From positions 154,888 through 218,887 of the forward strand of contig QNGE01000299.1 of NCBI GenBank assembly GCA_008508345.1: a stretch of DNA of 64,000 bases. Direction: 5' to 3'. The position numbers and the translations under genes were made by a program. Under the pieces are notes generated by a model. The model saw only the letters and a list, made by a program, of their open reading frames with translations, was not told where the DNA came from and ran no database searches. How positions within the stretch are numbered: the stretch's first letter is position 1; the number at the start of each line of letters is the position of its first letter. Below, one piece after another: positions 46,081-59,600 of the stretch. This stretch comes from Paragonimus westermani. Taxonomy: Eukaryota; Platyhelminthes; Trematoda; Plagiorchiida; Troglotrematidae.

Positions 46081-49000
46081 TTTATACGAAGCAGTTGGTA
46101 TTTGAGCCACCAAATCCAATGTTACCTATGAATGTCGATGGATATGCGGTACATTCTACACACGCCTATCTGAAAAACCTTGCTCACGGAATTTTTTACT
46201 GATGTGAACCGTAGCCACATTTTCTGTTGTATTTTTTATTGTTGCGACTGAGCAAGTTCGACATTATTCTCCAAAATTTTGATTGGACATTCTACCATAA
46301 AGATTCGGTCGTGACTATAGTAAGGTTATTATAGGAATCGCTCACCTCGTAGTCACTTCCAGCGGAGAGCAGCCACCAGTCTGGAGTGAGTACTTTTAGG
46401 TGATGTGTTTCACATTGAAGGAAATTCAATTTTGGAGCTGGCTTAACATGTGGAGCAGATGAATACCGGAGTTGCCATCAAATGTGATTTGTTTACTCTG
46501 CGTAGGAAACATACTTCAGGATTTCAGTTAGTTCCGACGGCAGAAGACAGAAGTTAGGTTAGCTGAACCCAAGATTATCACAGTTCCTAACCATATATAT
46601 TGGCTAGAAAATTGATGGTGTACATAGAAGATATAGGGTGTTACCAACGTAATCAAGATGTTTCGTTCTTCTAAGTCCCAGACGAGCTAAACAATGACGG
46701 TTCTGTACTTGGGTTCCGACGATTTTTCAAAGGATCACAGAAGAATATGAAGGCTAAGCTGAAGTCCGACCGTACAAGTGTCCCATCGTCCAAGCATGGA
46801 ATAAAAAGTCTAAATTAAAACTTTTATTCCTTGAGAAATTGAGTATGTGAATCCGAGCTACAGCAGGCGACTTGATTTTGATATCAGTTATCCTGGTGAG
46901 CAACTGTGGGGATTCTAACTTCTGTCATAAACATTTGACATTTCAGATGTCTCAAAATATCTGACCGAAACTACTTTCATAAAAATAGGCTTCTTCTTCC
47001 AGTCTCGTTGACACTGTCTATTTTCTGCAACGCTCTCATCTCAAACTTGTGGGATAAACTCACGTGCAAAACGGAAAGTCAACTAGAACTGAACATAAGA
47101 AGAATGGAGGGTATTGGACGAAGTGTATATAACATGGGCACACTTTTTCGTATAAGATGTTAGTAGATGTTTCACATATCAATAAACTGCAGAGAATTTG
47201 GTTGGCGTAACCTACCCGTAACAAAATAGCAATCAGGTCTTTTGCGCTGTCATAAACTACTTAGCCGGCCACGTTTAAAACGACCTACAGGACTCAAAAC
47301 CATTTCTTGTTACAGCCCTTCAGTAGAGTATAGCCTTACCAAAAGTGGAAAAGCACCCCGACCCATGTTTTCAGAAAACATTGCTGTTGGCCACCAAATG
47401 CTTACTCACATCTTAAGTGGGGTAAATTTTGTAATGGTTAACACGACTGTTCCATGAGATCTCGACTGAGACCAAGTTCCTGGTCCTGGATAAGGCACGC
47501 AATGCTGAAAAACTACAACAGAAGTCAAGCTGCTATACTGGACTGCTTTAAGAACTAACTATTGAATTTGTCACGCTTCTGGTACGGTTTCCGTGTTATG
47601 TATGGCAGGACCTCCAACGGTGAAATAGTCGATGCACGTTTCAGTTGCTTGACGAAAGTCAGTTCCAACTTTGTTTTATATCGCCGTTTGCTGTGTACAA
47701 AAAACGAGTTGAACAAATTCGTAACATGACTAACTGCAGACAATGTCCTACTGTCCACTGTTTATAACTGTCACTACTTACTTAAACGTCCTCTTTTGGT
47801 TCCGTTTGACAAGTTCTTGACCTCAGTCATAGCTAATTATATTAGTCAGTTGATTTCCCACGGATTGGTGTCAATTTTGGTTGTTCCCTTTTCAACATCT
47901 GTTCTGCTGCACAAGTTGACTGTGCGATCACTTCACCCTCAAGGCGAGAAAGCAATTTTTATCAATAGCGCCGTATAAATTCAAACGGTTTTAATCGTCT
48001 TTTCTGACTTGTCACCCACCTTTTGGGAGTGGGTTACAGGAGTTGTCTTTTTACGCTCCAGTGATTGGATTATTCTAAATTGACCAGATCGGACCAACAG
48101 TAACATCAATTTTTATTGAAGAATTTAATCACCGGAGAAGCACATTTCCGGGTGTGACATCAGTGCCAAGGTCAGATGGGTGTTACAGCGAAATATGTTA
48201 TGTAAGACACTTGAAAGCACCACGTATTCACCTACACAAATAATTGGCAGCCTGCCTGGGACCTGGTCCCCTATGCTGTTCGAACCACAAGGCGAAGTAA
48301 ATGGTGATAGACTAAAGTGTTGGAACGGAATCAAGAGAGTTACGGTAGCGTCCCAACAGCAAACTCTAACAGGTGATACTATCAAACAGCAGTATGCACA
48401 TAGGGCGAATGCAAACCTTAATGGAGAAGGTTGGTGAAATGAAAAAGGCTATTTTAAGTTGCCACTTAACAGAAACGCAGCTGCGCAGCTGACGCACTGA
48501 CCAGAAACAACTACATGGTGAAATCTGTTATGATATTCTGCTAAAGCATAGGCTGACAACTTAATTGAAACGTAACAGACCTGGTAGTACATTTTTATTT
48601 CTTATTTTGTTCAGACTGCGATTTTAGGTATTCATACATCAACGACACTGTTAGGCATTTATCAAAAGTAATGCACGAAATTTACTCTCTGTTTAGCTTG
48701 GCTCCAGTAAAGCCAGAAGCATCAATTCTTCTATCAGGCTTCACACGAATCTAGGAGGTGTCTCGCAACAACCACTGAATCAGTGACACCTTGTGACAAA
48801 AGGTCACATTTCACATTGCGCCCCCATCAAAAGTGGACACTACGATTACGTCACCGGGAGTGACAGGTTCAAAAAAGGTCACGCAAGCTGTTCGGTTGTC
48901 AGAGCCATTTTGATGCTTCTTCTGACTCAACCCGATAAACGTTGCCTATGTAGAGTGCACGTCAGTTGTGTTTCACCTCACCACGTAGACGTTCTTTCCC

Positions 49001-52000
49001 GTTTGCCCAAACTTAACCTCTGTTTATTAGTTTTTAATCACCAAAATTCAGTCACTACGTAGTTTTACTTGATTATATATTGTGTTAAAGATGAGGTTTT
49101 ATCAGAATAGTTTCATTTTTTAAAAAGTCACTCTTCTTGAGATCTGCACGGATTTTTAACCATTCCGCGATACTCGACCATTAGTTTTCGGCTCATATTT
49201 CATACAAGCAGTATACAATTGATGAACGTAAGTTCCCAGAGAGTTTCTTATCAGTCCCACCCGTTTTCACAATCTAGTCCCATTATTAGTAAACTGGTTT
49301 TGGACGTGTTGATACACACACCGTTGCACACCAACAAAGCGTCTGTATGCAAACCTTTCGGGTTACTGTCAAAACTTAGCATGAGTTTAGAAACATATAA
49401 CAGACTATTCATTAGTGGTGAGAGATTTTCTTAAGTCAAATTAAATGCCACTCACATTTAGCTAAAACTTCTGCATCCAAAGAGATTTTTCATCCGCTTC
49501 TCTTGAAATTAAGTCCTTGGTCGGTGTGCCTGTTCTGTTACAGCCCATAAGCAGCGTGTCTATTTGAACTGTTGTCGCTGTGCTATTGAAGCGACCATAC
49601 TGAGCACCGAGCCACTGATCTCACCTTGGACATAACCGGATTATTACCCCAAAACTACCAACTACAATCCTTTGTAGATAATCTTTGCTTTCGAGAAGCA
49701 ACGAAATGACGACACAGGAGCTACAGTAGACAGCGAACTAATCAAAAGCATGCCAACAGATTACGTGAAATCGGCAGTGAATTAACAGGTCTATAGGCAT
49801 GCAAGAGCTGAGATCAGGTGTGCGTGTATTTTAATTTAAAAAAACTAAATATCCTATTATTTAACACAAATACATATTGTTTAAAATTATTTCTTGCCAA
49901 CTGTACTCTGAAACGGACCAGGCTAGTTAACGAGTGTTTACGCATACAAAAACACACCGTGTATCTGGCATACTCGAATAACATAAAACTTTCGAGTATC
50001 AATTTTTAGTTAAAAACCTTGTTCAAAATGTTCAGTTTTTCCATCTCTATTTGTATCGTTTATCACAATTTAATTATCAATTCTCTGATTTTTAATTTGA
50101 ACTGAATTTATTTATCTTTCTGCCATGTGGTTAATTGAGATCACACAATGTGCATTTCGCCTATCCCGAATTCGTTTATTCCCGTGTGTAGCATGTGATT
50201 AGCTTTTGATATCACGTGATATTTATCTACTACAAAGGACCATGACGAAATCGGTGGTGTTTCTTTTAACACCTGAGCTTCTTTTATGAAAGGTTAGACC
50301 TCAGAAAGGCATTATTTGATGAGTGAGCTCATTATGGAATTTTCCTAATGTAACTTCTTTGTGGTTGCTTTATACAACCATCTTCTGTGAGATGATGCAA
50401 GGTTTTGCTTGGATACAACTGTTAGATTCGATAGTTTGACTGGGATTATGGTTAATATTGCTTGGTAGTTTCTCAACTTATTAACCGTGAGCACCATCTA
50501 GTGATGCCTACAAAATCGTCGTATCGTGAAATATATGCTCAATGGATTCAGTGTCCTTTCAATTAAGAACAATTGGAGATTATCGCACTCCACCTAGTGT
50601 AAAAGCTGAGATTCGCGAGGTTTTTCAGATCTTAAACTTGGGTGAACACTTACGAATGTAAAACGTAAGGACATCTTAGCCCATCTACAACATCAACCAC
50701 AACACTAGAAGCGATCACCCCTCCACCACAAACCAACGAAGTGAATTTCGTTTGAACGACAACCAGACAGACTGATTCAGTAGTTGGTGCATACAGCCAG
50801 GTGAAAATTAGTGATTAGTGCTGTTCTGGAAGAGGCCAGCAAGTTTGGGTTCTGAGTTGACCCAGTCAAAAAGTGACCTATTTCCATAGTTGTCTTGGGT
50901 GTGGTTTTGTGTCCATCCATTCTCTTGTCATTATCATTCGTATTATGTTCTACATCAACCGCTGAGATGCATGCACAGCCACCTTTTATCATAGATATAT
51001 ACAACATTTGTCGACGTACGTAGCCGAAAATGAACCGGCAGGTTGTATGAAAAACATTTCGGTGAGATACGTTTGCCAGTCAGTTGATCAACGCTGCGAT
51101 TTGACGATAGCGAACACAATTCAGTTTTAGATGTAAGGGAACAAAAGTATAGTCTTTGCTTCACGTCACTTGTGTTACGATCGCCTCTGAAAAGTAAGCA
51201 AGAAAAATATCTGCGCTCTGGGAATCAAATCTCGCTTTTTATGAGTGTTGACACACTAAAGAAATCAGTTTGCAACTAGCGTATTGTTTGACATTTTATT
51301 CTCATTGGTCAGGCAATCGTTCTTGAAGGCCGTATGTGACATTTTAATCTTCAGCATTAATACTTGTGTAATCATATTGTCTCTTCTTTCAAACTCTATT
51401 AATAAGAATCTTTTAGTGGTGAGCAACAACGGATGACAGGCTATACTTTCCGGCAGATTTAATTACCGAACTACAAGATATTTCCGTACAACGCTCAGTG
51501 CATTTCAGCACAACTCAGTGGGGGCAGGATAATCAGGTTTCCACGGTTACGTAGACTATGTACAAATGATGTCCAGTGCAAACAGTGTCTCGCAGGATCT
51601 GACAGTTTTGCAGGATACGTGCGTTTGCATAAATGACTGACCCAGGCAGAGTGTCTAATTTAGACCTGGTGGGAAGCCCTTTCAATGTAAAGCCTGATAT
51701 AATTTTTGTTGTTACTATCGTTTTAAACATTCTGTTGTTTTAATTTTGTTAACAAGGATGGTGAACAAGCTGTTGACCTATTGTAACGTTTGTGTTCCTT
51801 CGCCACTGGTAAACTGAGTGTAGAGAATACTGCGGTGTAAATTTCAAGCGGCTGTTGCCATTTTACTTCTCCACACAACCAAATCGTCCTCGGGCAATAA
51901 CGCCGTAATTATTGATATCAGATGCAATTACTTTGGTGACCTACAACAATGAGTTACATAGTATCTACTAGTACCAACGAATGGCGACATATTTGGGCTA

Positions 52001-52362
52001 ATCAAGCCTATTAAGTTCTAAGTCTCTATTCACTTGAAAACTGGATATGTTACCAACTTGGGCTGGTTCATCATCAGAGGCCTTAAGCCGATTGTTAGCA
52101 TTCTCTTAATGTTTGCAGCTTCATGAAATTTAAGCAAGTGTTCAACTTAAATAATGGAGGTCATCCTTCTATAATAGAACGTAGTTTATTCTGCGTAAAT
52201 AACTATAGATTTTGGTGATGCCATTTGTATGACAATGTTTTTGTATCCAGAGTGCCCGATCGATGCTGTTGGTAGAATTCACTAGATTGTAGTACACGCC
52301 CGAACAGGCAGCCACGTTGTTCGATGTATATACATTTAACAACGGAATTCACTAGGACTTAC
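46081..52362. other. No gene recognised
   Basis: Short frames only, for example 48180-48437 (+) and 49219-49434 (+); none matches a family. Confidence 0.45.
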
Positions 52363-52590
52363 GTAAATAGGTGCACGTGCTTGTATGCAACTCCCTTAAA
52401 ATGCTAGAATCAGGCAAACCATTACAAGGTGGAAGATTCGAAATGATAACTTCCAAATCGTCTGAGGAAGTGTCTTCATTAAAAAGATACCTGAACGACA
52501 AGAGGCCTTCATAAGCTTTGATTGCAGCATAACTAAACATAGCAATACGTGGCTCAGACTGCAGACGATGCAGCTCCCAGTATGTGTATT
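52363..52590 (-). CDS. Unidentified exon candidate
   Basis: A 228-bp segment bounded by acceptor catgtgtgttag and a consensus donor GTAAGT. In one frame it is fully open and protein-like: YTYWELHRLQSEPRIAMFSY, AAIKAYEGLLSFRYLF, NEDTSSDDLEVIISNLPP and on to RELHTSTCTYL. It starts and ends in phase 1. Exon 1 of the aminopeptidase also accepts phase 1, so it could be a far upstream exon of that gene, though M1 enzymes have no such N-terminal sequence that I know of. No domain is recognised. Confidence 0.45.
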
Positions 52591-52989
52591 CTAACACACA
52601 TGGGTTTTTTCACTTGGAAGGCTGGGGACTTCTTTTACAAATTGCTTTCAGTCCTAGGAGCTTGGAGACTAAATATCACCAAATCAGTGAGCACTGATGA
52701 CTTGAGCGTCTGTACGTTCAGACAGTGCAATTCAACACCGAATTACACTCTAAGTTGTTGTATCAAGGTTCCACAACAAAGAGCGATATCTAAATGAAGG
52801 CAGAAAAGTTCTTAAAGTAATTCGTCCCATAGAAACGTGAACAGATTAGGTTCCAAAAGTAACGTGTTTGAATTCACAATAACTACAGTCAAAAATCATT
52901 ATATGCCATCTATTCCAGCGAACACTTAATCGACCAAGCCGAGGTGCGATGTCTAATTGTAATCAAAACATTACCAAATCATTACATAC

Positions 52990-53061
52990 CTCAGTTTGTC
53001 TATCAGACTGATTCCACAAGAGAATATCACGTTTATGTCCAGTGTTTCTTTCCTTGGCTTC
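52990..53061 (-). CDS. Unidentified short exon candidate
   Basis: Seventy-two bases between acceptor ttgtgacacag and donor GAG|GTATGT. Open in the frame EAKERNTGHKRDILLWNQSD then RQTE (24 codons, phase 0 at both ends). It lies 400 bp upstream of the 52363-52590 candidate on the same strand. The phases do not join directly (0 versus 1), so another exon or a different frame would be needed. Confidence 0.3.
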
Positions 53062-56000
53062 CTGTGTCACAATTAGGTTAACAGAATACGGCCGGATTTA
53101 GTGACAGTGACGGTTAACTGTTACCACGGACTTGTCAAAAGTGCAGCGGTTGTATAAACGAAACGCCAGTTATGCAACGCGCAATGAAGTTCACTAATGT
53201 ATGTTGATAAATACTGCTTAGGATTTATAGAAGAAATGCTTCGCAGTTATCGTCTTTAATGTACACTACGCTGAGTTTGGCGAAGATTGTAAAAAGATTA
53301 ACTTTTCGTTAATTGTCTTTAATGGTTTGTAATAACACTCATCGATGGGATAAATACCAGTCCTGAGTTTTATCGCGACATCACCATGCTGTCTGATATG
53401 ACGTGAGCGTTGCTTTTAATGTTGCTAATTTAGATTTCATAATTTTCGGCAACAATTGATTAAACACAAGAACAAATATTCTTTAATTACACAAATTTCG
53501 AGTTGTACGTAGGTTAAAGTTCATGATGGGAGGGCTGTCGTTATTTTTAATGTAGTTAGTCTTCTTGCCTGGAACAAAGCTATACTTTGTTTTTAAATGT
53601 TCTTATACATAACAGTAGGAAAAATGTGTCTCTTGTAAACAGACATTTCCTCGAAGTTACCTAGAACTCAAGAGGTTAATACATAGTGCACTATTTGAGA
53701 CATGATCCTTGAATGCACATCTCAATCGTGGCTAATGGAAGTAACCACTTCAGCAGTAAGATTTAGAGACTCGACTGAAATTCAAGGTAAACTTCTGTCA
53801 CGAGTAGATTTTAAACTATGGCCAACTATTCACTGATATAATTTCGATAATTACTGCGTTACCGGCTCAAACAGTTGACACGGCCAAATTAGCACATCTA
53901 AACGGCCAGTGACATCTGTTTGTGAGTAATTCCCAGTTGTCCACTCATCCTGAAAAGTTGAGGAGTTACAGATTCCAATTCGGCCGTACTCAACGTAAGG
54001 TTAACGATGTATTGGTCACGTTGGTTGGAGCGTGGGAGCCAAAGTTCAAATTGTACTCGTGAAAGGTAGTGAGTATCGTGATGAACTCTAACAAGAGCAA
54101 GATTCCCACAGTATGCTTTCCATAAAACACTCTGAATGATAGTTAAGCGTAAATGCGAAAGGTTAAACTAAATGTTGGTGATATCCAGTCCAAAGTGGTC
54201 TAACAACCACTTCTTTATAACCGAGTTGAAAACATTCATTTCACCGCAACAGATAAGAGGGCTCAGTATTAGATGTTGAATTTTTTTAATGATTACAGTT
54301 AAAGCAAATTCAGAATAAGGCGGAATTTATTCACGAAATATAATTCACCGGCCACTCTGTGTAGTGCAATTTTGTTGTATTTATGGGATGGTTAAAGTCA
54401 CCTCTTGTCTCAAACCGACAAGTGCATCTCCGCAAGGCATGACGTGACCAGAGCTACAGCAAAGCGAAGTGCTGTTCATATGTGGTATTGCTGTATGATA
54501 TTAGGTTCACTCTGTCATTCTCAGTGAACTGGTCAGGAAACTACGGCGTTACCTGGGCGTTGACGCATATCCGGTTCTCAAGACACTGAACTTTTTATTG
54601 CCAAGCTAACCTAGAGTCAGTTTTTGAGCTTGAGGACACCATAAAACTTGGAATGGTCTTCTAATCTCGTCGAGGCTATTTGTCATATCTCTGAACACAG
54701 TTTATTTTAGTACATAATATACACACAATTTATCCAACTGCCGCTTATTAAGCTTTGCTCGTTTGCTGCTAACAAGTAGGTTGTCTGTTCGTTTAAAAAA
54801 TCGGAGCTCATTCTGTTATTAAAAAATTTGCATTACTGAAGATGATCGACAGAGTTTCATGTTCAATAGTGATGAAAAAAATACATTCGTTAATGAAACC
54901 AGCTAGGTCCTAGATCCTAAACTCCATGAGTAAGTCCTTACTCGAAGGCTTAAAACGATTAGATAACACTGAAACTACTCGAACAACTAACTGGTCGGCG
55001 GAGGTGTTCACTAGCATATCTGCTCCGTGTTCAGTAAACTAAATTGAAATTGCTGCTGGAAATAATGAACGGATTTATTGAAAAAGGTGTATACTTTTGA
55101 TTTTAGCGGTCGAACATTACTTATTTTCACCATGTAGCAAGTCTTCCCGTAATCAATGTGGGAGAATTCTGGGAGCGCCTCCAACATTTTATGTTGTAAA
55201 CCGTGTGACTGCCGCCAAACGTATGTTGTAAAATACAGCTTTCAATAATCTTGCAATTTCTGTCCGGAGCGAAACTGGAGTTTAACCGAAATTAGGTTCA
55301 CTCGATTCTTTTGTCGTGCGCTTCATGTAAGGAGAGCCTCAGTTGCAAATGAACAGTCAGATAAACGAGTAACCCCGATAATCAAGGTGGGCTATTCCCG
55401 GACTGCTGAACTGCTAACCCTTGTGTTCCTGGACGCAAGAAAGCTGTCTCGAATATCCTTTTGTAAAACCTCGAACACTATTACTGGCTAACAAACTGTA
55501 TGAAAGGCGTTATTTCGTTTTTATTTAAAGATGGTGAATTCAATCATAACAACCTACGAAAAGCCATATCTGAATAGCCAAACAACTGAGCTAGTATTGA
55601 GGCAGTCTGATAAATTAAAATTGAACATGTGTACACGTTTTTCAGATGAGATGTCATCAAAATCTGATTACTGTTTTCAAGGCAATACCCATGGATTTAA
55701 GCCAAATCATTTTAACATATTGACAGGTGATCTTACACACCTTGTATGGACGTAATAATGATCGGTACACTACACACGTGCCTTTAAAGTTTAGCTGACG
55801 ACGCGGTGGGAATGCAATGTGTATGCTGTCATTGATATGGAGCCACTGTACAACCGAAGTTGCCCAAAACTAACGACCTTTTTAAGTAAAACACCAATGG
55901 CATCCTAGAAAAAGAAAACTGTTGTCACAAGTCAGACAGCTACAAAAAGTGGTTGAGGTGTCACGGAGAACTTATGGTAGCATATTTTTTGACGTTCAGT

Positions 56001-57379
56001 TGAACAGTTAGTTGATCAAAATGGCAGGTCGATGAACTATTAGTAACACAGCTGACTGACCGTCTTTTCTCGTTACTACTGTTTTCATTTTTCAGTCTTG
56101 TATGTGAATTCACTTGTGCATCGTGGGGAATAATCCGGATTCTTTGTTTCCCTCTGGTTCCCGTACTGTATATTCGCCCTGCCTTGTTGACAGCTCACTA
56201 CTACCAATATCCAGATGATGTTCCGTGAGCTCCGAGATTTGTCGACTAGAACAGTGTAAACGTTAATTACATATCGGAGTACAGTGAATAGTCATACATC
56301 GCTCATCTCATATAGATAGATGGTATTGAATTACGGTAATTAGGACGTTTTATCTTAACTATTCACTTTCGCAGCCAGCTCCGTTGCACGTCAATGCACG
56401 TGCACCCACAAGTAGAATAAGTCAGAAACCAATGCAACCGATCGACTTATTCCCGTCAGTATGCCTCAGTAAAAGGGGTAATCATATTACGTTTCCTTCA
56501 CAATCAAGCCAGTTAGGACTGGCCGAGTACGCTCGACAATACAACAGGATAGGCACAAGCGATCGATAAACAACACCCAAATAAGCAAAACCGTGTTGTG
56601 TGTGTGTGTGCGTGTTCTCTTTTACACTTGTCAGTGAAATCTGCTTCGTGCAAATCACGTCGCAATCGGCTTGGTACAATTTCGCCTGCGGGCCCGAGGT
56701 CGAAGGGCCGGAGAGAATGGACCAGAGGCAAACAACGCACGTGTCTTGTCTCATACTATCCGGTAAAGATGTGGTCGTTCATGTTAGCTACACTGTCTAT
56801 TGGTTGCCGACAATGGATATCAACTCGAATTCCGGGCTCAAGTTCACGAATGAAAGCGGAATGTCTTGAATGTGTCTGAAGCAAACGAGCAGTTCGATTA
56901 TTCTGACCTGTTGCTTTCTAACAAATCAGTTTTTCGATTAACCGTGTGAGTATCCTTTGTCAACTCCTGAGTAGTAATTATCTGCCACTTTACTAAAAGA
57001 ACGTTGAACCACGACGACCTCCAAGTCTCCGATGAACGTGAATAATCAGTAAGAAATACCGAATGAACATACTTGAACAATGAATCTCCCATCCTCAATA
57101 TGTTTAGTGTGTAGCGACAGGTGGCATGTAGGTTCCGGATGAGTTGAAAAGGAGTTATTCTTCGGAAATGTATCAACTACGTAGTCAGAATTCATTGGAA
57201 GAGTGCTAGTTTAAGAACTAACGAATAACTCCTGCACCTACAGAGCTTACTATCTGAACTTAAATACATTGACAACGCTGGGGTGTATCTCGAGACTACG
57301 AACAGCTTGACTGGCACTGTTCTCAGTGTGAATACTATTAGAGGAAAACCAATAACCATGACTACAACCTATTAGCACC
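53062..57379. other. No gene recognised
   Basis: AT-rich non-coding DNA with a GT run at 56597-56610. The frame at 55531-55755 (+) has ordinary composition but no match. Confidence 0.45.
56597..56610. repeat. GT dinucleotide run
   Basis: Seven TG units, extended irregularly on the right. Confidence 0.9.
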
Positions 57380-57733
57380 AACTCACACTGTATTTATCAA
57401 TTTGTGTGTAACTGCGGCGAAAGTTACATCGGCTGAACCGATAGGTGCTTGAACTCTAAGATGAAGGAACGTCTGCCGAAATGGGTTCAGTATGTGACTG
57501 CGCAGTCTACTCCCTTCGTCCCTGGATCACGCAAGCTTCCGGCCTCGTCTATCGCCAGGCACATGTTGGCCACTGGCCACCGGATTAATCCAGAATTAAC
57601 ATTTAGAATTATAATGCGCCACGCTAATCCGCGTTTCCTGCGTTTTGCTGAGGCGGTCGCGATTAGTCGTCTCGAGCCAGCGTTGTGTGTACAAAAACAA
57701 TTATATGTAAGCCTTAGACTCCCATGGACTTAA
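57380..57733 (+). pseudogene. PLE GIY-YIG endonuclease domain, one TGA
   Basis: In frame from 57380: NSHCIYQFVCNCGESYIG, stop, TDRCLNSKMKERLPKWVQ, then SSIARHMLATGHRINPEL and AEAVAISRLEPALCVQKQLY to LPWT and a TAA. This is the complete C-terminal endonuclease of a Penelope-like element, with the YIG of the GIY-YIG motif, the CxC zinc-type pair and the terminal 'A.AI..L.P.LCvQK' block. The only damage seen is TGA at the Arg position after YIG (CGA to TGA). No RT was recognised immediately upstream, so it is a 5'-truncated copy. Confidence 0.82.
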
Positions 57734-59319
57734 TAATTCTGTCCTCTCGTTTCTCCACCCCATTTGCTACTTTATTCTTCGCCCCCATCCCATTAGTGTC
57801 ATAGTTATGTTCCTGGTTATTGTTATTTGGTACTGAAGAGGCAATACGAAATGCTAGCATCTACCAGTGTCCGTCTTCTTACTGCTATGTTCAAATTTAT
57901 GGAGGGAACCAACTTCTAACCTTATCAGTTGAACATGAAACAAGACCAGTTTGTGTAGTTAACACTCGCCTACTGATTCCGCGTTCACGGAAACAACAGC
58001 AAACGGACGTGACGCAGATGTAGGTACGCTTGTTAGCCGCTGTTGAACGTGAATATTCTCGATCAGATTGTTCGGCCCATGGTGTTATAGTGAATGAAAA
58101 GTATTCGTTAATTGAACGGAGTTGAAGTGGTTGATGCTCATACCATTTTGAACGGTTCTCTGGGCAGCCGAATTGTTTGTAGCCGGTGCTTCAAACGGAG
58201 GACAAGGTCTAGTTTAAGCGAACCAGAATACCCCCACTTGAAAGACGTAGGTAGGAATATGATTGCAGAAACTGACACATGTAGTATCCTACAGTCCTAC
58301 CCAGTGCTCAATATTGTCCTACCAAAATATATACACGGAATAAAGCTTTTGTCCGTCATACGTTCACTTGAGTGTATGCTACTCACAAACACGATATTGA
58401 CGACAATTACCCAGAAATTAGAGGCACATTCACTTGGTCCAATAAATGCACTCAGTAGAGTACAAATCTGTGTTTGATGGGTTATGTGTCGTCGAAGATG
58501 GTTAATAACAAAATGATTGTCTTCTGGTAAGAAAAAGTGAGAAACGGAACTTACTCATCATCACCTAGAAAGTACCTATCCTGGTACCTCAGCCAAGGAT
58601 GCAGTTAATGATAAACGCATGTCAGCATCCGAAAGTCGTAGCTCAAACAACCCGAAATGGTAAACGATACGAAGATTCAGTTGATGATTGCAATCACAAG
58701 TTTGAAGTTAACTACAGTTAGGCAAGACTCTGTATAAAGTAGTTAATTATTCACATTCTTTTGCTGGCTTTTTAAGAGCCAGCAAAACGGAGAATGTGTA
58801 ATATCGGGATTGCGATTATCGACCTGAATACAGTGTGCTACTAGAGAACCGCATAAACGTTGTATCAGAATGGATGGCTAAAGGGTCTATGTTGATTCGC
58901 TGTCTAATCCGCACGATATTCTACAATTATTCCCAGATAAAGTCAGAGGTGTCCAAATTGATGTGGATGAAATAAGCAGCGATTACTATTAATTTTCGGC
59001 GAGCAAAAGTGAATTTAAACCATTTATATCACATAAATAAAAGCGTTTTCCGGAAGACCACGTGGTATTTTGAGATATCAACATTTGCGGATATTTTCAA
59101 CGTTTTGAAAACTCTATGAAACTGTTGGAAGTAGCAGATAGTTTAGCGACTAATGTGCATCCGGTTATTCATCATCCGACCAGCTGCTCAAAAACACGGG
59201 GTCACTGGCTGAGCCTGTGACTGGTAGAATAAGTAACGCAGTTGAAAATGCTCACGTTGTATGAGGACTGAACCATTTTCAGATCCAACCTGGCTTTCTT
59301 GCACAACTCGAACAAACGT
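57734..59319. other. No gene recognised
   Basis: Contains the hairpin at 58752-58798 and a 121-codon plus-strand frame (58112-58477) without a known domain. Confidence 0.45.
58752..58798. repeat. Hairpin with long arms
   Basis: CACATTCTTTTGCTGGCT (58752-58769) pairs with AGCCAGC...GAATGTG (58777-58798) around a 7-base loop, with a small internal asymmetry. The sequence is not T-rich downstream and no RNA gene is evident. Confidence 0.6.
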
Positions 59320-59600
59320 TGACTGAATGTGTGACCTTCTGTAGTGTTTACTCCTTCAAGTACTCATGTGGAGCGGGTTACGTCGGTCGCACAGTCAGGT
59401 GTCTTTCCCAAATGATATTTGATAAATCGAGTGCAATTCCAATACACCTTGTTGATCTGCGACAAGGTCTCAGCGTACTGGCTTTCTAATCCGTTTGCCG
59501 TACTTCTTGTAATCAGTCGTCCTTTGGTTCCGGTCACTGTGACACGCTAATCCGAATCGGATGCCGCCAACCAGTCAATACAAGGGTATCGGATTCCGCA
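59320..59600 (+). pseudogene. Second PLE GIY-YIG fragment
   Basis: SVYSFKYSCGAGYVGRTVRC then LSQ is a GIY-YIG N-terminal half (YVGRT with the preceding CG). It is followed by a degraded SAIPIHLVD stretch in the place of 'S.I..HL...GH'. It belongs to a different PLE lineage from the 57.4 kb copy (CGAGYVGRT against CGESYIG.T) and is frame-broken after about 59490. Confidence 0.7.

Noticed and set aside
52050..52105. CTGATGATGAACCAG...TTGGT on the minus strand, ribozyme-like
   Set aside because: A stem forms, but the GAAA core after it is missing.
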